Part shown: positions 51,983 to 61,544 of the stretch, one piece after another
How the letters are laid out: every line of letters begins with the position of its first letter
Position numbering within the stretch: position 1 is the stretch's first letter
DNA from: Candidatus Eremiobacter antarcticus
Lineage (GTDB): Bacteria > Vulcanimicrobiota > Vulcanimicrobiia > Eremiobacterales > Eremiobacteraceae
Assembly: GCA_003244105.1 (NCBI GenBank)
Contig: QHBK01000019.1
Location: forward strand, 186,001-250,000
Direction of reading: 5' to 3'
Length of the DNA stretch: 64,000 nt
Program-made: the position numbers and the translations under genes
The notes under the pieces: model-generated
Seen by the model: the letters and a program-made list of their open reading frames with translations, nothing else
Told to the model about the DNA's origin: nothing
Databases searched by the model: none

Positions 51983-53584
51983 CTAATAGTCCAGCTGAAA
52001 ACCGAACGCCGGCATCTTGGTGGGTGGCCCGATCAGCGACCGCTCCCCGTAGAAAAGCTCCAGCCGTTGCGTCAAACGATAGTCGCCGTAGAGATCAAGC
52101 GTTGGGTGCTTGGGGTCGTACAAGCGGGCGTCCAACGCGAGCGGTCCATTGAACTTATAGAACGTCTTAGCGCCGACGTTTGAGTACAAGATGCCGACGC
52201 CGTATTGCAGGCGCGGAGACGCGGTGGTCTCCAGCAGCGCGTTGTAGGTGGTCTTGTAGCCCAAATCGTTCGCGCCTACGCTGACGTGCGTGCCCAGACG
52301 GGGCAGGATCACAAGATTGAGATCGCTTGCGGGTCCGCCCCCGCCGCGCGTGTTCCAGGTCTCGCGCAGTTGCGCTTGCGCCAGAGCTGAGCCCCGTCCC
52401 GCGCCATGCCCGAAAAGACTTTGCAACGCGCTGTTGAGCCGGCGATCAGGCTTCGGCGAACCGGTGGGACCGCTTGATGGCTGGCCGGGCTGCTGGGGTT
52501 CGGGACCGGCGGAGCCCTCGGGGGCCGGACTTGCCGAGCCCGGTGAGCCGGGCCGCTGGGGCTTGGGAGTGACGCCCTGTGTCGGGCCGTGTGCCTGCGC
52601 GCCGGAGAATGTACCCAACAGATCGTCGGCCTTTGCGATCACGGAGCTCAAGTCTTGGACGGCGCCTCTCAGCTGGCTCTGCACCTGCGGATCGCCCGTG
52701 AGGCTGTGGATGTCGTTGGCGATCTCTTTAAGTTTTTCGCTCGAGTCCTTGATGTTGGTCGTCGTCTGCACGAGGTTGGTGCGCACGGTCGGATCACCTG
52801 CGAGCGATGAGACGCTGGCCATCGTCTTGTTCAAGCTGTCAGCGGTCGAAGCGAGGTTTTCGATCAGCCGCGAGATGCGCTCCTGATTGTTGACCACGAG
52901 ACCCCGCATGCTGCCGGTCAACTGGTTCACGTTGCGCCCGCTTTCGGTCAGCACGCCTTGGGTGGACGCGAGCAGCCCGTTGACCTGTCCGACGGTCGCG
53001 CTCAGCTGACCCTGCACGAGCGCCAGGCTGGCATCGGCATGCAGCACGAGGTCGTCCGTGTGGGTCACCACGCCGTTGAATCTGCGGGCGATCATGGGCA
53101 ATTCTTGGTTCACGACGACGAGGGTCTTGTCCAGCTCCTGCAGACGCTTCTGACCCTCGGTCGCGAGGTCCGTGATGCTCGGCGGCAGGGTTCCAACGGG
53201 CTGCTGATCCTCGGGCAACACCTCGTGCGGCAGGGGAGTCGCGGTCGCGATGTTGCGTGGCGGCGTAATGGCCAAGGTGGATTGGCCGGTGAGCGTCGTC
53301 GTCACCGTGAAGGCCGACTCCCGATAGACGGTGTGATTGCCGTTGATGGTCGCGACGACGTCGACGCTCTGGTCGGGAAGCAATTTGATGTCTTGAACGA
53401 TGCCGATGTCAACACCGGAGAGCTGCACCGAACTGCCGACCTGCAAGCCGGCGACATTACGGAAGTGAACGCCGATCACATATGCGTGGCGGCGCAGCGC
53501 ATAGTTGCTCAGCACGTACCAAACGACGAAAATCGCGAAGACCGTGAACACCGCGAAAACGCCGACTCTTAATTGGCTCGACAT
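51983..53584 (-). CDS. MCE (MlaD-like) lipid-transport protein with C-terminal beta-strand domain
   Basis: 533 residues. One N-terminal transmembrane helix (about 6-27). An MCE/MlaD domain (about 36-115) has GLQVGSSVQLSGVDIGIVQD and LTGQSTLAITPP. A long alpha-helical region (about 125-330) probably forms the needle or tunnel. A Pro/Gly/Ser linker covers about 332-375. About 150 C-terminal residues alternate like beta-strands (LNLVILPRLGTHVSVGAND, LDLYGDYRLTQRLELFYGE) and end in Tyr, as outer-membrane barrel proteins do. Such a protein could reach from inner to outer membrane by itself. It is encoded with MlaF- and MlaE-like genes (53.6-55.2 kb). Confidence 0.85.
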   Translation of the reverse strand: MSSQLRVGVFAVFTVFAIFVVWYVLSNYALRRHAYVIGVHFRNVAGLQVGSSVQLSGVDIGIVQDIKLLPDQSVDVVATINGNHTVYRESAFTVTTTLTGQSTLAITPPRNIATATPLPHEVLPEDQQPVGTLPPSITDLATEGQKRLQELDKTLVVVNQELPMIARRFNGVVTHTDDLVLHADASLALVQGQLSATVGQVNGLLASTQGVLTESGRNVNQLTGSMRGLVVNNQERISRLIENLASTADSLNKTMASVSSLAGDPTVRTNLVQTTTNIKDSSEKLKEIANDIHSLTGDPQVQSQLRGAVQDLSSVIAKADDLLGTFSGAQAHGPTQGVTPKPQRPGSPGSASPAPEGSAGPEPQQPGQPSSGPTGSPKPDRRLNSALQSLFGHGAGRGSALAQAQLRETWNTRGGGGPASDLNLVILPRLGTHVSVGANDLGYKTTYNALLETTASPRLQYGVGILYSNVGAKTFYKFNGPLALDARLYDPKHPTLDLYGDYRLTQRLELFYGERSLIGPPTKMPAFGFQLDY

Positions 53585-53636
53585 ATACTCAAGTGTTCGG
53601 TCATTTCAGCGACGCGCCCTACAATTCAGCCGCTGA

Positions 53637-54479
53637 TCACAGCGGAATCGGACCGACCTCGCTGCCCTGCAGGAATTGCTGGATGATCGGATTTTGCGAG
53701 CGGCGGAAATCCTTCGCGGGGCCGCTCGCGATGATCGTGCCCTCGAAAAGCATGGCGATGTTGTCGGCGATGGCATAGACAGACGGCATGTCGTGCATCA
53801 CCACGACGCTGGTCGCGTGGAGCTTCGACTGTATGGTACGGATCGTGTCCGTGATGACGTTGGTCATGATCGGGTCGAGACCGGTGGTCGGCTCGTCGAA
53901 CAGGATGATCTCGGGCTCGTTGACGATGGCGCGCGCGAACCCGACTCTCTTCTGCATGCCACCGGAAAGCTCCGCGGGCAGCCGGTCAGCCACGTCACTC
54001 AGTCCCAACGACTCGAGCGTATCGTCAACGCGTTTTTCGATCTCGTCCGGAGACAGCTTGGTGTGCTCGTACAGCGGGTAACTGACGTTCTCCGTCACCG
54101 TGAGCGAGTCGAACAGCGCGGCGCCCTGAAACGCGAAGCCCATCTTCTTGCGCACCTCGATGAGGTCGCGCTCGGGCAACCCGACGATGTCTGAGCCGTT
54201 CACGTAGATGTGTCCCCCCTGCGGGCGGCGCAAGCCGTTGATCAGCCGGAGAATGGTCGACTTGCCCGCGCCGGACAGCCCGATGACGCAGGTGACCTCG
54301 CCGCGCTTGCAATCCAAGGAGCAGTCTGACAGCACGGTTTTCTTGCCATACAAAAGGTACGCGTGCTGCATGCTCATGGCGACGTCCTCGGGCGGTGGTA
54401 TGCCCGGAGCTGCGGCGGTCTCGCGGTCAGCGCTGCTGACCATGACGCTCGTGTCGACGTCATCGGAGCGCAGAACCAT
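53637..54479 (-). CDS. mlaF: MlaF-type ABC transporter ATPase
   Basis: 280 residues, including an N-terminal extension of about 35 compared with usual MlaF. Walker A GLSGAGKST near residue 70, Q-loop FAFQGAALFDSLTV, signature AELSGGMQKRV, Walker B IILFDEPTTGLDP, and His switch VVVMHDM. FQxxALFDSLTVxENV is characteristic of MlaF/Ttg2A-type importers that move phospholipids with an MCE protein. The 3' neighbour is the MCE protein. The ATG 54479 overlaps the stop of the permease gene by one base. Confidence 0.94.
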   Translation of the reverse strand: MVLRSDDVDTSVMVSSADRETAAAPGIPPPEDVAMSMQHAYLLYGKKTVLSDCSLDCKRGEVTCVIGLSGAGKSTILRLINGLRRPQGGHIYVNGSDIVGLPERDLIEVRKKMGFAFQGAALFDSLTVTENVSYPLYEHTKLSPDEIEKRVDDTLESLGLSDVADRLPAELSGGMQKRVGFARAIVNEPEIILFDEPTTGLDPIMTNVITDTIRTIQSKLHATSVVVMHDMPSVYAIADNIAMLFEGTIIASGPAKDFRRSQNPIIQQFLQGSEVGPIPL

Positions 54480-55246
54480 CAGCGGAACAGCACGAACGAG
54501 AGGGCGAAGTTGAACGCGAAGATCAAGATGATGGACGTGACCACCGCCTGCGTCGTCACCCGGCCCACGCCCTCGGCGCCGCCCTGCGTGCGAAAGCCTT
54601 CATAGCAGGCGACGAGCGCGACGATCAATCCGAACACGGCGGCCTTGAACAGCCCCTTGGCGAAATCGTCGAAGCCGATGAAATTCTGCACCGAGTTCCA
54701 GTACGCATGCGACGACAGGTGCACTTGCAGCCACGCCATATAGTAGCCGCCGTACACCGCGATGATGTCCGCGAAGATGGTGAGCATGGGCAGGCCGATC
54801 ACGCAGGCGAGCAGGCGCGGCACCACGAGCACTTTGGTCGGGCTGGATCCCATCGACTGATACGCCTCGATCTGCTCGGTCACGACCATCGAGCCGAGCT
54901 GTGCCGTGATAGCAGCTCCGGCCCTGCCGGCGAAGACGATTGCGGTCAGCATTGGTCCCAGCTCACGCACTGTCCCGTACGCGACGCTGCCACCGATCAG
55001 ATTTGAGAAGCCGTAGGCGACTGCCTGAGCGACGGTTTCCAATGAGATAACGAGGCCCGTGAAACCCGACGTCAGGACGATGATCGGCAGTGACTGCACG
55101 ATGAGGAAGTACGCTTGGCTGAGGACTTGACTCGGCCGAAAGCGCAGCGTCAGGATATAACGCAGCGAATCCTCGAGCAGCTCCACCAGGCCGCCGGCAT
55201 ACTCGAAAAAACGGAGCGGGAACGGCCGGCCGCGGGCGGCGATCAC
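54479..55246 (-). CDS. mlaE: MlaE-type ABC transporter permease
   Basis: 255 residues with five or six helices. MlaE blocks are FTGLVISLETVAQA, ELGPMLTAIVFAGRAGAAI, AQLGSMVVTEQIEAYQSMGS, and VVPRLLACVIGLPMLTIFAD. Works with MlaF and the MCE protein in inner- to outer-membrane lipid transport, so the organism very probably has an outer membrane. The start overlaps the upstream coiled protein gene (55243) and its stop overlaps mlaF, so all are co-translated. No mlaB or mlaC homologue is seen here. Confidence 0.95.
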   Translation of the reverse strand: MIAARGRPFPLRFFEYAGGLVELLEDSLRYILTLRFRPSQVLSQAYFLIVQSLPIIVLTSGFTGLVISLETVAQAVAYGFSNLIGGSVAYGTVRELGPMLTAIVFAGRAGAAITAQLGSMVVTEQIEAYQSMGSSPTKVLVVPRLLACVIGLPMLTIFADIIAVYGGYYMAWLQVHLSSHAYWNSVQNFIGFDDFAKGLFKAAVFGLIVALVACYEGFRTQGGAEGVGRVTTQAVVTSIILIFAFNFALSFVLFR

Positions 55247-55563
55247 GGCGATGGCGCCGCTGTATCGCCGGCGCTCAAAGCAGCGACAACCTCGCGCGCG
55301 TTGTCGCGACGGCGCTGAGCAACCGCCCGTTCCGCCTGCAGATTGTACTGGCGCTGGTAGATGTCGTCCAAGCGCCGGTCGACGGTGCGGATGTGATCGT
55401 CGGCCTCACGCTCCAGACTGCGGAAGTAGCGCAACGCCTGGCGGCAGAACTCCTGAGCGGCGTTCTGCGATGCGCTTCCTTGCAGTGCCTTGCGAGCGCG
55501 CAACAGCCGTCTATCGGTGATGTGAAAACCGTCGACGAGTTTCACCACGTCCTGCAGATTCAT
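55243..55563 (-). CDS. Hypothetical 106-residue helical protein
   Basis: Not recognised. Almost entirely alpha-helical and charged: MNLQDVVKLVDGFHITDRRL, then RYFRSLEREADDHIRTVDRR and RLDDIYQRQYNLQAERAVAQ, a likely coiled coil, with an Ala/Pro tail. No membrane segment. It ends four bases inside mlaE and starts directly after rph, so it belongs to this operon and may connect RNA or envelope functions. There is no evidence beyond position. Confidence 0.6.
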   Translation of the reverse strand: MNLQDVVKLVDGFHITDRRLLRARKALQGSASQNAAQEFCRQALRYFRSLEREADDHIRTVDRRLDDIYQRQYNLQAERAVAQRRRDNAREVVAALSAGDTAAPSP

Positions 55564-56358
55564 TTAGCGGCCGGCGTCAGCCTTTGTCGGCAGCGCCTTT
55601 TTGCCGAAGGGCGGCAACTCGAAGCCCGCGAGCGCGGCGTGCTGGCGGTCGTTGATCTGCTCGATGCCCGCTTTGGCAAGCGCGAGCAGCCGGTCGAGAT
55701 CAGGCTTGGCGAACGGCTTCTGTTCGGCGGTGCCCTGCACTTCAACGAACCGGCCGTCACCCGTCATCACGACGTTCATGTCGACGTCGGCTTTGGAATC
55801 TTCTTCATAGCACAAGTCTAACATCGGGCGGCCCTCGACGACGCCGACCGAGGTCGCGGCAAGCCAATCCAGCAGCGGCCAGCCGCGCAGCTTGCCCGCG
55901 GTGCGCATATGCGCGAGCGCGAGGCAGACCGCCACGAATGCGCCGTTGATGGCGGTCGTGCGCGTGCCGCCGTCGGCTTGAATGACGTCGCAATCGACCC
56001 AGATCGTGCGCTCACCCAACGCGCGCATGTCGACCACGCACCGTAAGCTGCGACCGATGATGCGCTGGATCTCGTGCGTGCGGCCGCCCACCCTGCCCTG
56101 AGCCGCCTCGCGCGGCGTGCGCTCGGAAGTGGAGCGTGGCAGAAGCGAGTACTCCGCCGTTACCCAGCCGGTGCCGCGGCCTTTGAGGAAGGCTGGAACC
56201 TTGTCCTCGACGGTGGCGGCGCAGATGACTTTGGTGTGACCGGCTTCGACGAGCACGGAGCCTTCCGCGAAGCGCAGGTACTGGGTGCGGAGTTCGAGCG
56301 GACGAAGCTCGTCATCACGGCGTCCGTCGGAACGCGCGGCGCTTGAGCCTGCGGTCAC
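55564..56358 (-). CDS. rph: Ribonuclease PH
   Basis: Phosphorolytic 3'-5' exoribonuclease trimming tRNA 3' ends. 264 residues with [20 protein letters not shown], the RNA-binding [40 protein letters not shown], the active-site region [21 protein letters not shown], and [20 protein letters not shown] near the end. ATG 56358 overlaps the glmS stop by four bases. The gene order glmS-rph-hypothetical-mla is unusual; no functional link is known to me. Confidence 0.96.
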   Translation of the reverse strand: MTAGSSAARSDGRRDDELRPLELRTQYLRFAEGSVLVEAGHTKVICAATVEDKVPAFLKGRGTGWVTAEYSLLPRSTSERTPREAAQGRVGGRTHEIQRIIGRSLRCVVDMRALGERTIWVDCDVIQADGGTRTTAINGAFVAVCLALAHMRTAGKLRGWPLLDWLAATSVGVVEGRPMLDLCYEEDSKADVDMNVVMTGDGRFVEVQGTAEQKPFAKPDLDRLLALAKAGIEQINDRQHAALAGFELPPFGKKALPTKADAGR

Positions 56359-58184
56359 TCTACGGTGACGGTTTTGGCAAGGTTGCGCGGCTGGTCGACG
56401 TCGCAGCCCTTGTGGTCGGCGATGTGATAGGCGAGCAGGTACAGCGGCACCACGTTGATGATCGGCTGGATGAGATGGTGAGTCTCGGGTACGGCGAAGA
56501 CCACATCAGCGTTTTCGATGGCCGCGTCGTTGTGGAGGTTGGCTACGGCGATGATGCGGCTGTCGCGCGCTTTCGCCTCGGACATGTTGGACAGGATCTT
56601 CTCCTGCACCGGGCCGCGCGTGGCCAACACGACGACGGGCACGTTTTCGTCCAGCAGCGCGATGGGACCGTGTTTCATTTCGCCTGCGGCATAGCCCTCA
56701 GCATGGATGTAGGAGATCTCCTTGAGCTTCAGCGCGCCCTCCATGGCGATCGGGTAATCGACATGCCGTCCGAGGAACAGCATGGTGGTGGCCTTCGAGA
56801 TGCGCCGGGCGACCGGAGCCACTTCGTCGTCGACGTTGAGCGCCTGATCCACAAGCGACGGGAGCTCGCGTAACGCGTCGCCCAACTTCTGCAGCGTTTC
56901 CGGATCAGCGGTGCCGCGCACTGCGCCGAGATGCATCGCGAGCAGGGCCATGTCGACGCACTGCGCCGTGAAGGTCTTGGTCGCGGCCACGCCGATTTCG
57001 GGGCCCGCTTGCATGAACAGCGTGGCGTCGGCCGCGCGCGCGAGTGCCGAGCCGACGACGTTGCAGATCGCCAACAGCGTAGCGCCGCCTGTTTTGGCGA
57101 TGCGCACGGCCTCGAGCGTGTCGGCGGTCTCGCCGCTTTGCGACACCGCGATGGCCAACGTATGCTCGTCCAACACCGGGTCTGAATACCGGAACTCTGA
57201 CGCAAGCTCGAGCTCGACCGGCAGCTTGGCGAGCTGGCGGATCAGATACATCCCGTAAGCGGCGGCGTAGTAGGCCGAGCCGCACGCGAACATGGTGACT
57301 TTACGGATGCCCCGCAGCCGTTCGTCGCTCAGGCCCAGCTCGCGCAGGTTGATCGAGTTGTCGTCGCGCAGCCGGCCCAGCAGCGTGTCCTTGACGACTT
57401 TGGGTTGCTCGTAGATCTCCTTGAGCATGAAATGTTTGAAGCCGCTCTTCTCAGCGGACCCGATATCCCAGTTGATGTTTGTGACCTCGCGGTCGACCGT
57501 CTGCCCGTTGAATGTGGAGATCAGCGCGCCTTCGCGTGTGACCTCGACGACTTCACCTTCTTGGACGATCAGCTCGCGCCGCGTGTAATTCAGAATGGCC
57601 GGAATATCAGAGGCGACGAAGGTTTCGCCCTCGCCCAAGCCGATGATGAGCGGTGACGCGCCGTTGCGGGCGAAGACCAGCCGGTCGGGTGAATCGGCAG
57701 AGAGCACCCCCAATGCATAGGCCCCGGTCACCACTTTGAGGGTCCGGCGGACGGCACCCACGAGATCGCCGTCGAAGAACTCCTCCAGCAGGTGCGCGAC
57801 GACTTCGGTGTCGGTGTCGCTTTGGAAGGTGTGCCCGCGTCGCAGCAAGTCATCCCGCAGGCTCGCGTAGTTCTCGATGATGCCGTTGTGGATGACGGCG
57901 ATGCGGCCTTTGCAATCCAGATGCGGATGGGCGTTGGAATCAGACGGCCGGCCGTGGGTGGCCCAGCGCGTGTGCCCAATGCCGGCGGAACCGTGAATGG
58001 GGGTGTGGCGCAACACCTCTGCGAGGTTGCCCAGCTTGCCCACGCGCTTGGAACCTATGACGCTGCCGCCGTTGACCACCGCCACGCCGGCGGAATCATA
58101 ACCGCGGTATTCCAGACGCCGCAGGCCGTCCATGAGCACGCCGACCACGTCGCGCGGCCCGACATAACCGACTATTCCGCACAT
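56355..58184 (-). CDS. glmS: Glutamine-fructose-6-phosphate aminotransferase GlmS
   Basis: Makes glucosamine-6-phosphate, the committed step towards UDP-GlcNAc. 609 residues. The N-terminal amidotransferase begins [14 protein letters not shown] with nucleophile Cys2; [20 protein letters not shown] binds glutamine. Two SIS domains occupy about 285-420 and 455-600 ([39 protein letters not shown]), ending NLAKTVTVE as in the family. No glmS ribozyme is visible in the short 58185-58236 gap. GlmM, the next enzyme, lies in the cdaA operon at 4.7 kb. Confidence 0.97.
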   Translation of the reverse strand: MCGIVGYVGPRDVVGVLMDGLRRLEYRGYDSAGVAVVNGGSVIGSKRVGKLGNLAEVLRHTPIHGSAGIGHTRWATHGRPSDSNAHPHLDCKGRIAVIHNGIIENYASLRDDLLRRGHTFQSDTDTEVVAHLLEEFFDGDLVGAVRRTLKVVTGAYALGVLSADSPDRLVFARNGASPLIIGLGEGETFVASDIPAILNYTRRELIVQEGEVVEVTREGALISTFNGQTVDREVTNINWDIGSAEKSGFKHFMLKEIYEQPKVVKDTLLGRLRDDNSINLRELGLSDERLRGIRKVTMFACGSAYYAAAYGMYLIRQLAKLPVELELASEFRYSDPVLDEHTLAIAVSQSGETADTLEAVRIAKTGGATLLAICNVVGSALARAADATLFMQAGPEIGVAATKTFTAQCVDMALLAMHLGAVRGTADPETLQKLGDALRELPSLVDQALNVDDEVAPVARRISKATTMLFLGRHVDYPIAMEGALKLKEISYIHAEGYAAGEMKHGPIALLDENVPVVVLATRGPVQEKILSNMSEAKARDSRIIAVANLHNDAAIENADVVFAVPETHHLIQPIINVVPLYLLAYHIADHKGCDVDQPRNLAKTVTVE

Positions 58185-58236
58185 TTTTCACACCCATTTC
58201 CGGACCGGTCGCCGCTTGCCAACAGCAAATGCGGCC

Positions 58237-58869
58237 CTATTGTTGAACGCGCGCCGCAGCGCCGGCGTCGCGCGCGGCAGGCAAGCGGCTGACCCTCAGC
58301 CGTTCGGCGGCGAGAATGGCCCGCAAATCCTGTAGGGCCGCTGGCAGCGCATCATTGACGATGCGATAATCGAATTGCGACAGCGCTTCTTCTTCTTCTC
58401 GCGCAATGCTCAGGCGCCGATCGATGTCGCCTGGAGTATCTGCGTGCCGCTCTTCCAACCTGCGCAAGAGCTCCCGGCTGGAGGGAGCCATCAAGAACAC
58501 CAGCACTGCCTCCGAATACAACGACTTGATAGCTCGCGCGCCGTTCACTTCCGGCTTGAGGATGAGATCGCGGCCCTGCGCGAGCGCTTCGTCGACGAGG
58601 CGGCGGGGCGTGCCGTAGAAATTGCCGGCGTACTCGCGCGTCTCGACGAATTCTCCGCCCGTTGCCATAAGCTGAAATGCGTCCCGCGTTGTGAACCTGT
58701 AGTGCACGCCGTCGACTTCGTAGTCCCGGCGAGTTCTGGTCGTAACTGAGACGCCGTAGGCCATGTCCGGCTCGAGCTCGCGCAGCTTTTCTATCAATGT
58801 GTCCTTGCCTGCTCCAGAGGGCCCTGAGACGATCAAAAGCACGCTCTTGCGCGGCGCACGGGATGTCAG
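58237..58869 (-). CDS. gmk: Guanylate kinase, probable CTG start
   Basis: Phosphorylates GMP to GDP. P-loop LIVSGPSGAGKDTL (usual GKST or GKGT, here GKDT), then SVTTRTRR, DGVHYRFTTRDAFQ, FVETREYAGNFYGTPR, and DLILKPEVNGARAIKS (usually LDIDWQGA; Ile/Asp changed to LKPEVNGA). The only start with a strong ribosome-binding site is CTG 58869, preceded by TAGGAGGAG on the minus strand, which gives 210 residues, the normal size. GTG a few codons inside lacks such a site. The longer upstream frame codes unlikely Arg/Ser-rich sequence. Confidence 0.88.
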   Translation of the reverse strand: MTSRAPRKSVLLIVSGPSGAGKDTLIEKLRELEPDMAYGVSVTTRTRRDYEVDGVHYRFTTRDAFQLMATGGEFVETREYAGNFYGTPRRLVDEALAQGRDLILKPEVNGARAIKSLYSEAVLVFLMAPSSRELLRRLEERHADTPGDIDRRLSIAREEEEALSQFDYRIVNDALPAALQDLRAILAAERLRVSRLPAARDAGAAARVQQ

Positions 58870-58928
58870 TCCTTTGCTCCTCCTAGGCAGTCGCCTGGTC
58901 AACACGCAGCCGCACGCCGTTCTTAGGC

Positions 58929-60776
58929 ATGTCGGGGGGCGTCGGCGAAAGCAGCCGTATGACGCTCGACAACTGGTTGATCTCGCGCTTGGCGGCCGAG
59001 ATGAACGCGCTGTTGAACCGCAGCCGCATCCAATCCATCCTGACGTCCAACAGCGGCATGATTCTCTCTTGTTATCGGCGTGGTCACACGCTCGCCCTGC
59101 ACGCGGTGCTCGATTCGAATGCCCCGTTGGCCGCTGTGCTCGAGCACACGCTTCGGCAAAAAGAAACCAGCGCCGGAGGCTGGGCTGATTCGGTCGCCGC
59201 GCTGCTGCGAGGCTGTACCATCGATGCCATCCACGCCGTGCCAAACGACCGGGTGATCTTTATCGACGCGAGTTCTCGCTCGTCGTTTGGCGTGCCTTCC
59301 CGTACTCGCATCGCCCTGGAGCTGCAGCCGCGCAAAGCGAATGCGCTCGTGCTGCGGCGCGCGCACGATGACGCGTGGGTCATCGTCGCGGCAGCCAAAC
59401 AATTCCAAGCGCCGCCGACGCAGTCGCTTGCGCTCGGCAGTGAACCTGCGCTTGCACAAGCGCGCAGCGTGCGCGTTGGATCGCCTTACGCACTGCCGCC
59501 TGCGCGCATTTCACGCATGGACCGAACGCAGTTCTTGGCAGCCACAAGAGACATCGAGCCGGGCGATCGCGCAAGCCTGAGCCACCTGCTGCGGGAGTCA
59601 GACCCGACGTGCTCGCCAGTGCTGGCGCGCGAAGCTGTGTTTCGCGCGGAGGCGGGCGCGGACGCCGGCGTTGACGCCGGCTCGTTGGGAGCCCGCCTGC
59701 TGCACGCGTGGGGCGCGGTGCGAGACGATCTGACCGAAGCGCAGACGCATGTGCAGCCGCTGTACGTCTACCGCCAGTCGCAAGGCCACGAGGAAGTGGT
59801 GACCTGCCATCTCATACCGCTGAAGTCGCTGGAGCTTCCCGAAGCGCGCGGCGCCAGCCTCAACGCACTTTGTCTGAGCGAGCTCGCTCGCGGCGCAACG
59901 CCGCTGAACGCCGCGCTGCGTCCGCTGCAAAAGCGCCTGACCACGATGCTCGCGCGATCGCGCGCCGAGGTGAAGGCGCTTGAAGAGGCGCGCAGTCGAG
60001 CCGCAGACGCCGGCGGCTTGCGCCTCGCGGGGGAGGCGATCTACGGGAACCTTGCGGGCATCGAAACAGGCGCGGCGCAGTTCGTGACGCCGGAGGGAAC
60101 GAGCATCCCCCTCGACCCAACCGTGAGCGCAAAAGCGAATGCTGCCGCCTACTTCAAACGCTACAAAAAGGCCAGCAGCGGCTTGCCGCGGATCGAGGCG
60201 CGATTGCGGGTGTTGCGAGCCAATCAAGCGCACTGGGAGCAGCTTGAATGGGAGCTCGAGCGGGCTGCGGCGCTACCGGCCGCCGACGCTGCGCCGCTCA
60301 TCTTGGAGATCGCGACGTCGCTGCAGAGGACAGGCGTGGGTTCCCCTGACCAGCGCGACGCCGCGCGGAGGCGCAAGAGATCAGCGCCCGGCGAATCCGC
60401 CCGTCAAGGGCAAGAGCGCGACCGGAAGATCACGCTCAGCGACGATGCGATCGCATACGTGGGCCGATCTCCCCGAGACAACGAGCGCCTGACCTTCAGC
60501 GTCGCAGGCCCCAACGATTACTGGTTCCACACGCGGGGCGTGCCGGGCGCTCACGTCATCGTCAAGACCAACGGGCGGCCGATCAGCGAACGGCAAGTGG
60601 AGGAGGCGGCCGCGCTAGCCGCCGGGCAGAGCCGCGCAGCGGCGTCTGCCAAAGCAGAAGTCGACTACACGCAGCGCAAGAACGTGCGCCGTCATTCCGC
60701 CGGCAGGCCTGGGCTCGTATGGTATGACAACTTCCAGACCGTGCTCGTCGCGCCCAAGTCTGTGACGGAAAAGTGA
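58929..60776 (+). CDS. rqcH: NFACT-family ribosome quality control protein (RqcH/Rqc2/FbpA)
   Basis: 615 residues. The NFACT-N domain begins MTLDNWLISRLAAEMNALL. A helix-hairpin and coiled-coil middle region (about 345-460) has ALEEARSRAADAGG, then KASSGLPRIEARLRVLRANQ. The C-terminal NFACT-R domain reads DYWFHTRGVPGAHVIVKTNG. RqcH recognises stalled 50S-peptidyl-tRNA and directs alanine tailing. The usual DxxW/FHT motif is DYWFHT here. ATG 58929 or 58959 can begin it, the latter closer to the family's start. It is divergent from gmk over 59 bases. Confidence 0.88.
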   Translation: MSGGVGESSRMTLDNWLISRLAAEMNALLNRSRIQSILTSNSGMILSCYRRGHTLALHAVLDSNAPLAAVLEHTLRQKETSAGGWADSVAALLRGCTIDAIHAVPNDRVIFIDASSRSSFGVPSRTRIALELQPRKANALVLRRAHDDAWVIVAAAKQFQAPPTQSLALGSEPALAQARSVRVGSPYALPPARISRMDRTQFLAATRDIEPGDRASLSHLLRESDPTCSPVLAREAVFRAEAGADAGVDAGSLGARLLHAWGAVRDDLTEAQTHVQPLYVYRQSQGHEEVVTCHLIPLKSLELPEARGASLNALCLSELARGATPLNAALRPLQKRLTTMLARSRAEVKALEEARSRAADAGGLRLAGEAIYGNLAGIETGAAQFVTPEGTSIPLDPTVSAKANAAAYFKRYKKASSGLPRIEARLRVLRANQAHWEQLEWELERAAALPAADAAPLILEIATSLQRTGVGSPDQRDAARRRKRSAPGESARQGQERDRKITLSDDAIAYVGRSPRDNERLTFSVAGPNDYWFHTRGVPGAHVIVKTNGRPISERQVEEAAALAAGQSRAAASAKAEVDYTQRKNVRRHSAGRPGLVWYDNFQTVLVAPKSVTEK

Positions 60777-60854
60777 TCGGCGCTGCGCTGTGCGAAGCAC
60801 GCCCGATCATGTATGCGTTGCGTCGCGCCGCATTCGAATCGTCCTGCGTCCGTC

Positions 60855-61541
60855 ATGGCCGATAGCTTCGTCCCCACGGCGCGCACGCGCATCACCCGGG
60901 AGCCGCACCGAGCCGTCTACGATCGAGCTGCCGCCTACGCTATCCTCGATGACGGGTTCGTCTGCCACCTAGGCTTTGCGATCGACGGTCAGCCGTTCGT
61001 GATCCCGACCTCCTACGGACGTCGCGGCGATGACCTGTACGTGCATGGATCGTCCGCAAGCCGAATGCTCAGAGGCTTGCAGGCCGGTTTGCCCGCATGC
61101 GTCACGGTCACCCTGGTCGACGGGCTCGTGCTGGCACGCTCCATCTTTAATCAATCCATGAACTACCGCTCCGTCGTCGTTCTCGGTACAGCGCACGCTC
61201 TTGAAGACCGAGCGCAGAAGCTCGCCGCACTGGAGATCGTCTCCGAACACATACTGCCTGGACGATGGGCGGATGTGCGCCGGCCCAGCGACATCGAGCT
61301 CAAGGCGACGACGGTGATGCGGCTGCCGATAGAAGAGTTCTCGGCCAAGGTGCGCAGCGGACCGCCGGTCGACAAAGAGGAAGACTTGGGTCTCGACATG
61401 TGGGCGGGAGTCGTTCCGCTGGAGATGGTGGCCTCGGCTCCGCTGCCGGACGAACGCACGAGCCGCGACACGCCCGCTCCAACTTATGTCCGTCCGTATA
61501 TCCGTTCCGGTTGGCGCCGCGACGGCGCAGGGAGCGACTAA
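60855..61541 (+). CDS. Pyridoxamine-phosphate-oxidase-like / NimA-type flavoprotein
   Basis: 228 residues with an FMN split barrel: FVCHLGFAIDGQPFVIPTSY, GDDLYVHGSSASRMLRGLQAG, and VTVTLVDGLVLARSIFNQSM. The Ser-Ala run after the HG motif resembles Nim/PPOX proteins that bind FMN or heme. The C-terminal part (EEDLGLDMWAGVVPL) matches the long PPOX family near transcription-factor-like neighbours. Substrate unknown. ATG 60855 is preferred. A VOC-domain gene begins three bases after its stop. Confidence 0.82.
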   Translation: MADSFVPTARTRITREPHRAVYDRAAAYAILDDGFVCHLGFAIDGQPFVIPTSYGRRGDDLYVHGSSASRMLRGLQAGLPACVTVTLVDGLVLARSIFNQSMNYRSVVVLGTAHALEDRAQKLAALEIVSEHILPGRWADVRRPSDIELKATTVMRLPIEEFSAKVRSGPPVDKEEDLGLDMWAGVVPLEMVASAPLPDERTSRDTPAPTYVRPYIRSGWRRDGAGSD

Positions 61542-61544
61542 CAC

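Noticed and set aside
58185-58236. glmS ribozyme upstream of glmS
   Set aside because: The gap to gmk is only 52 bases and lacks the ribozyme core sequence.
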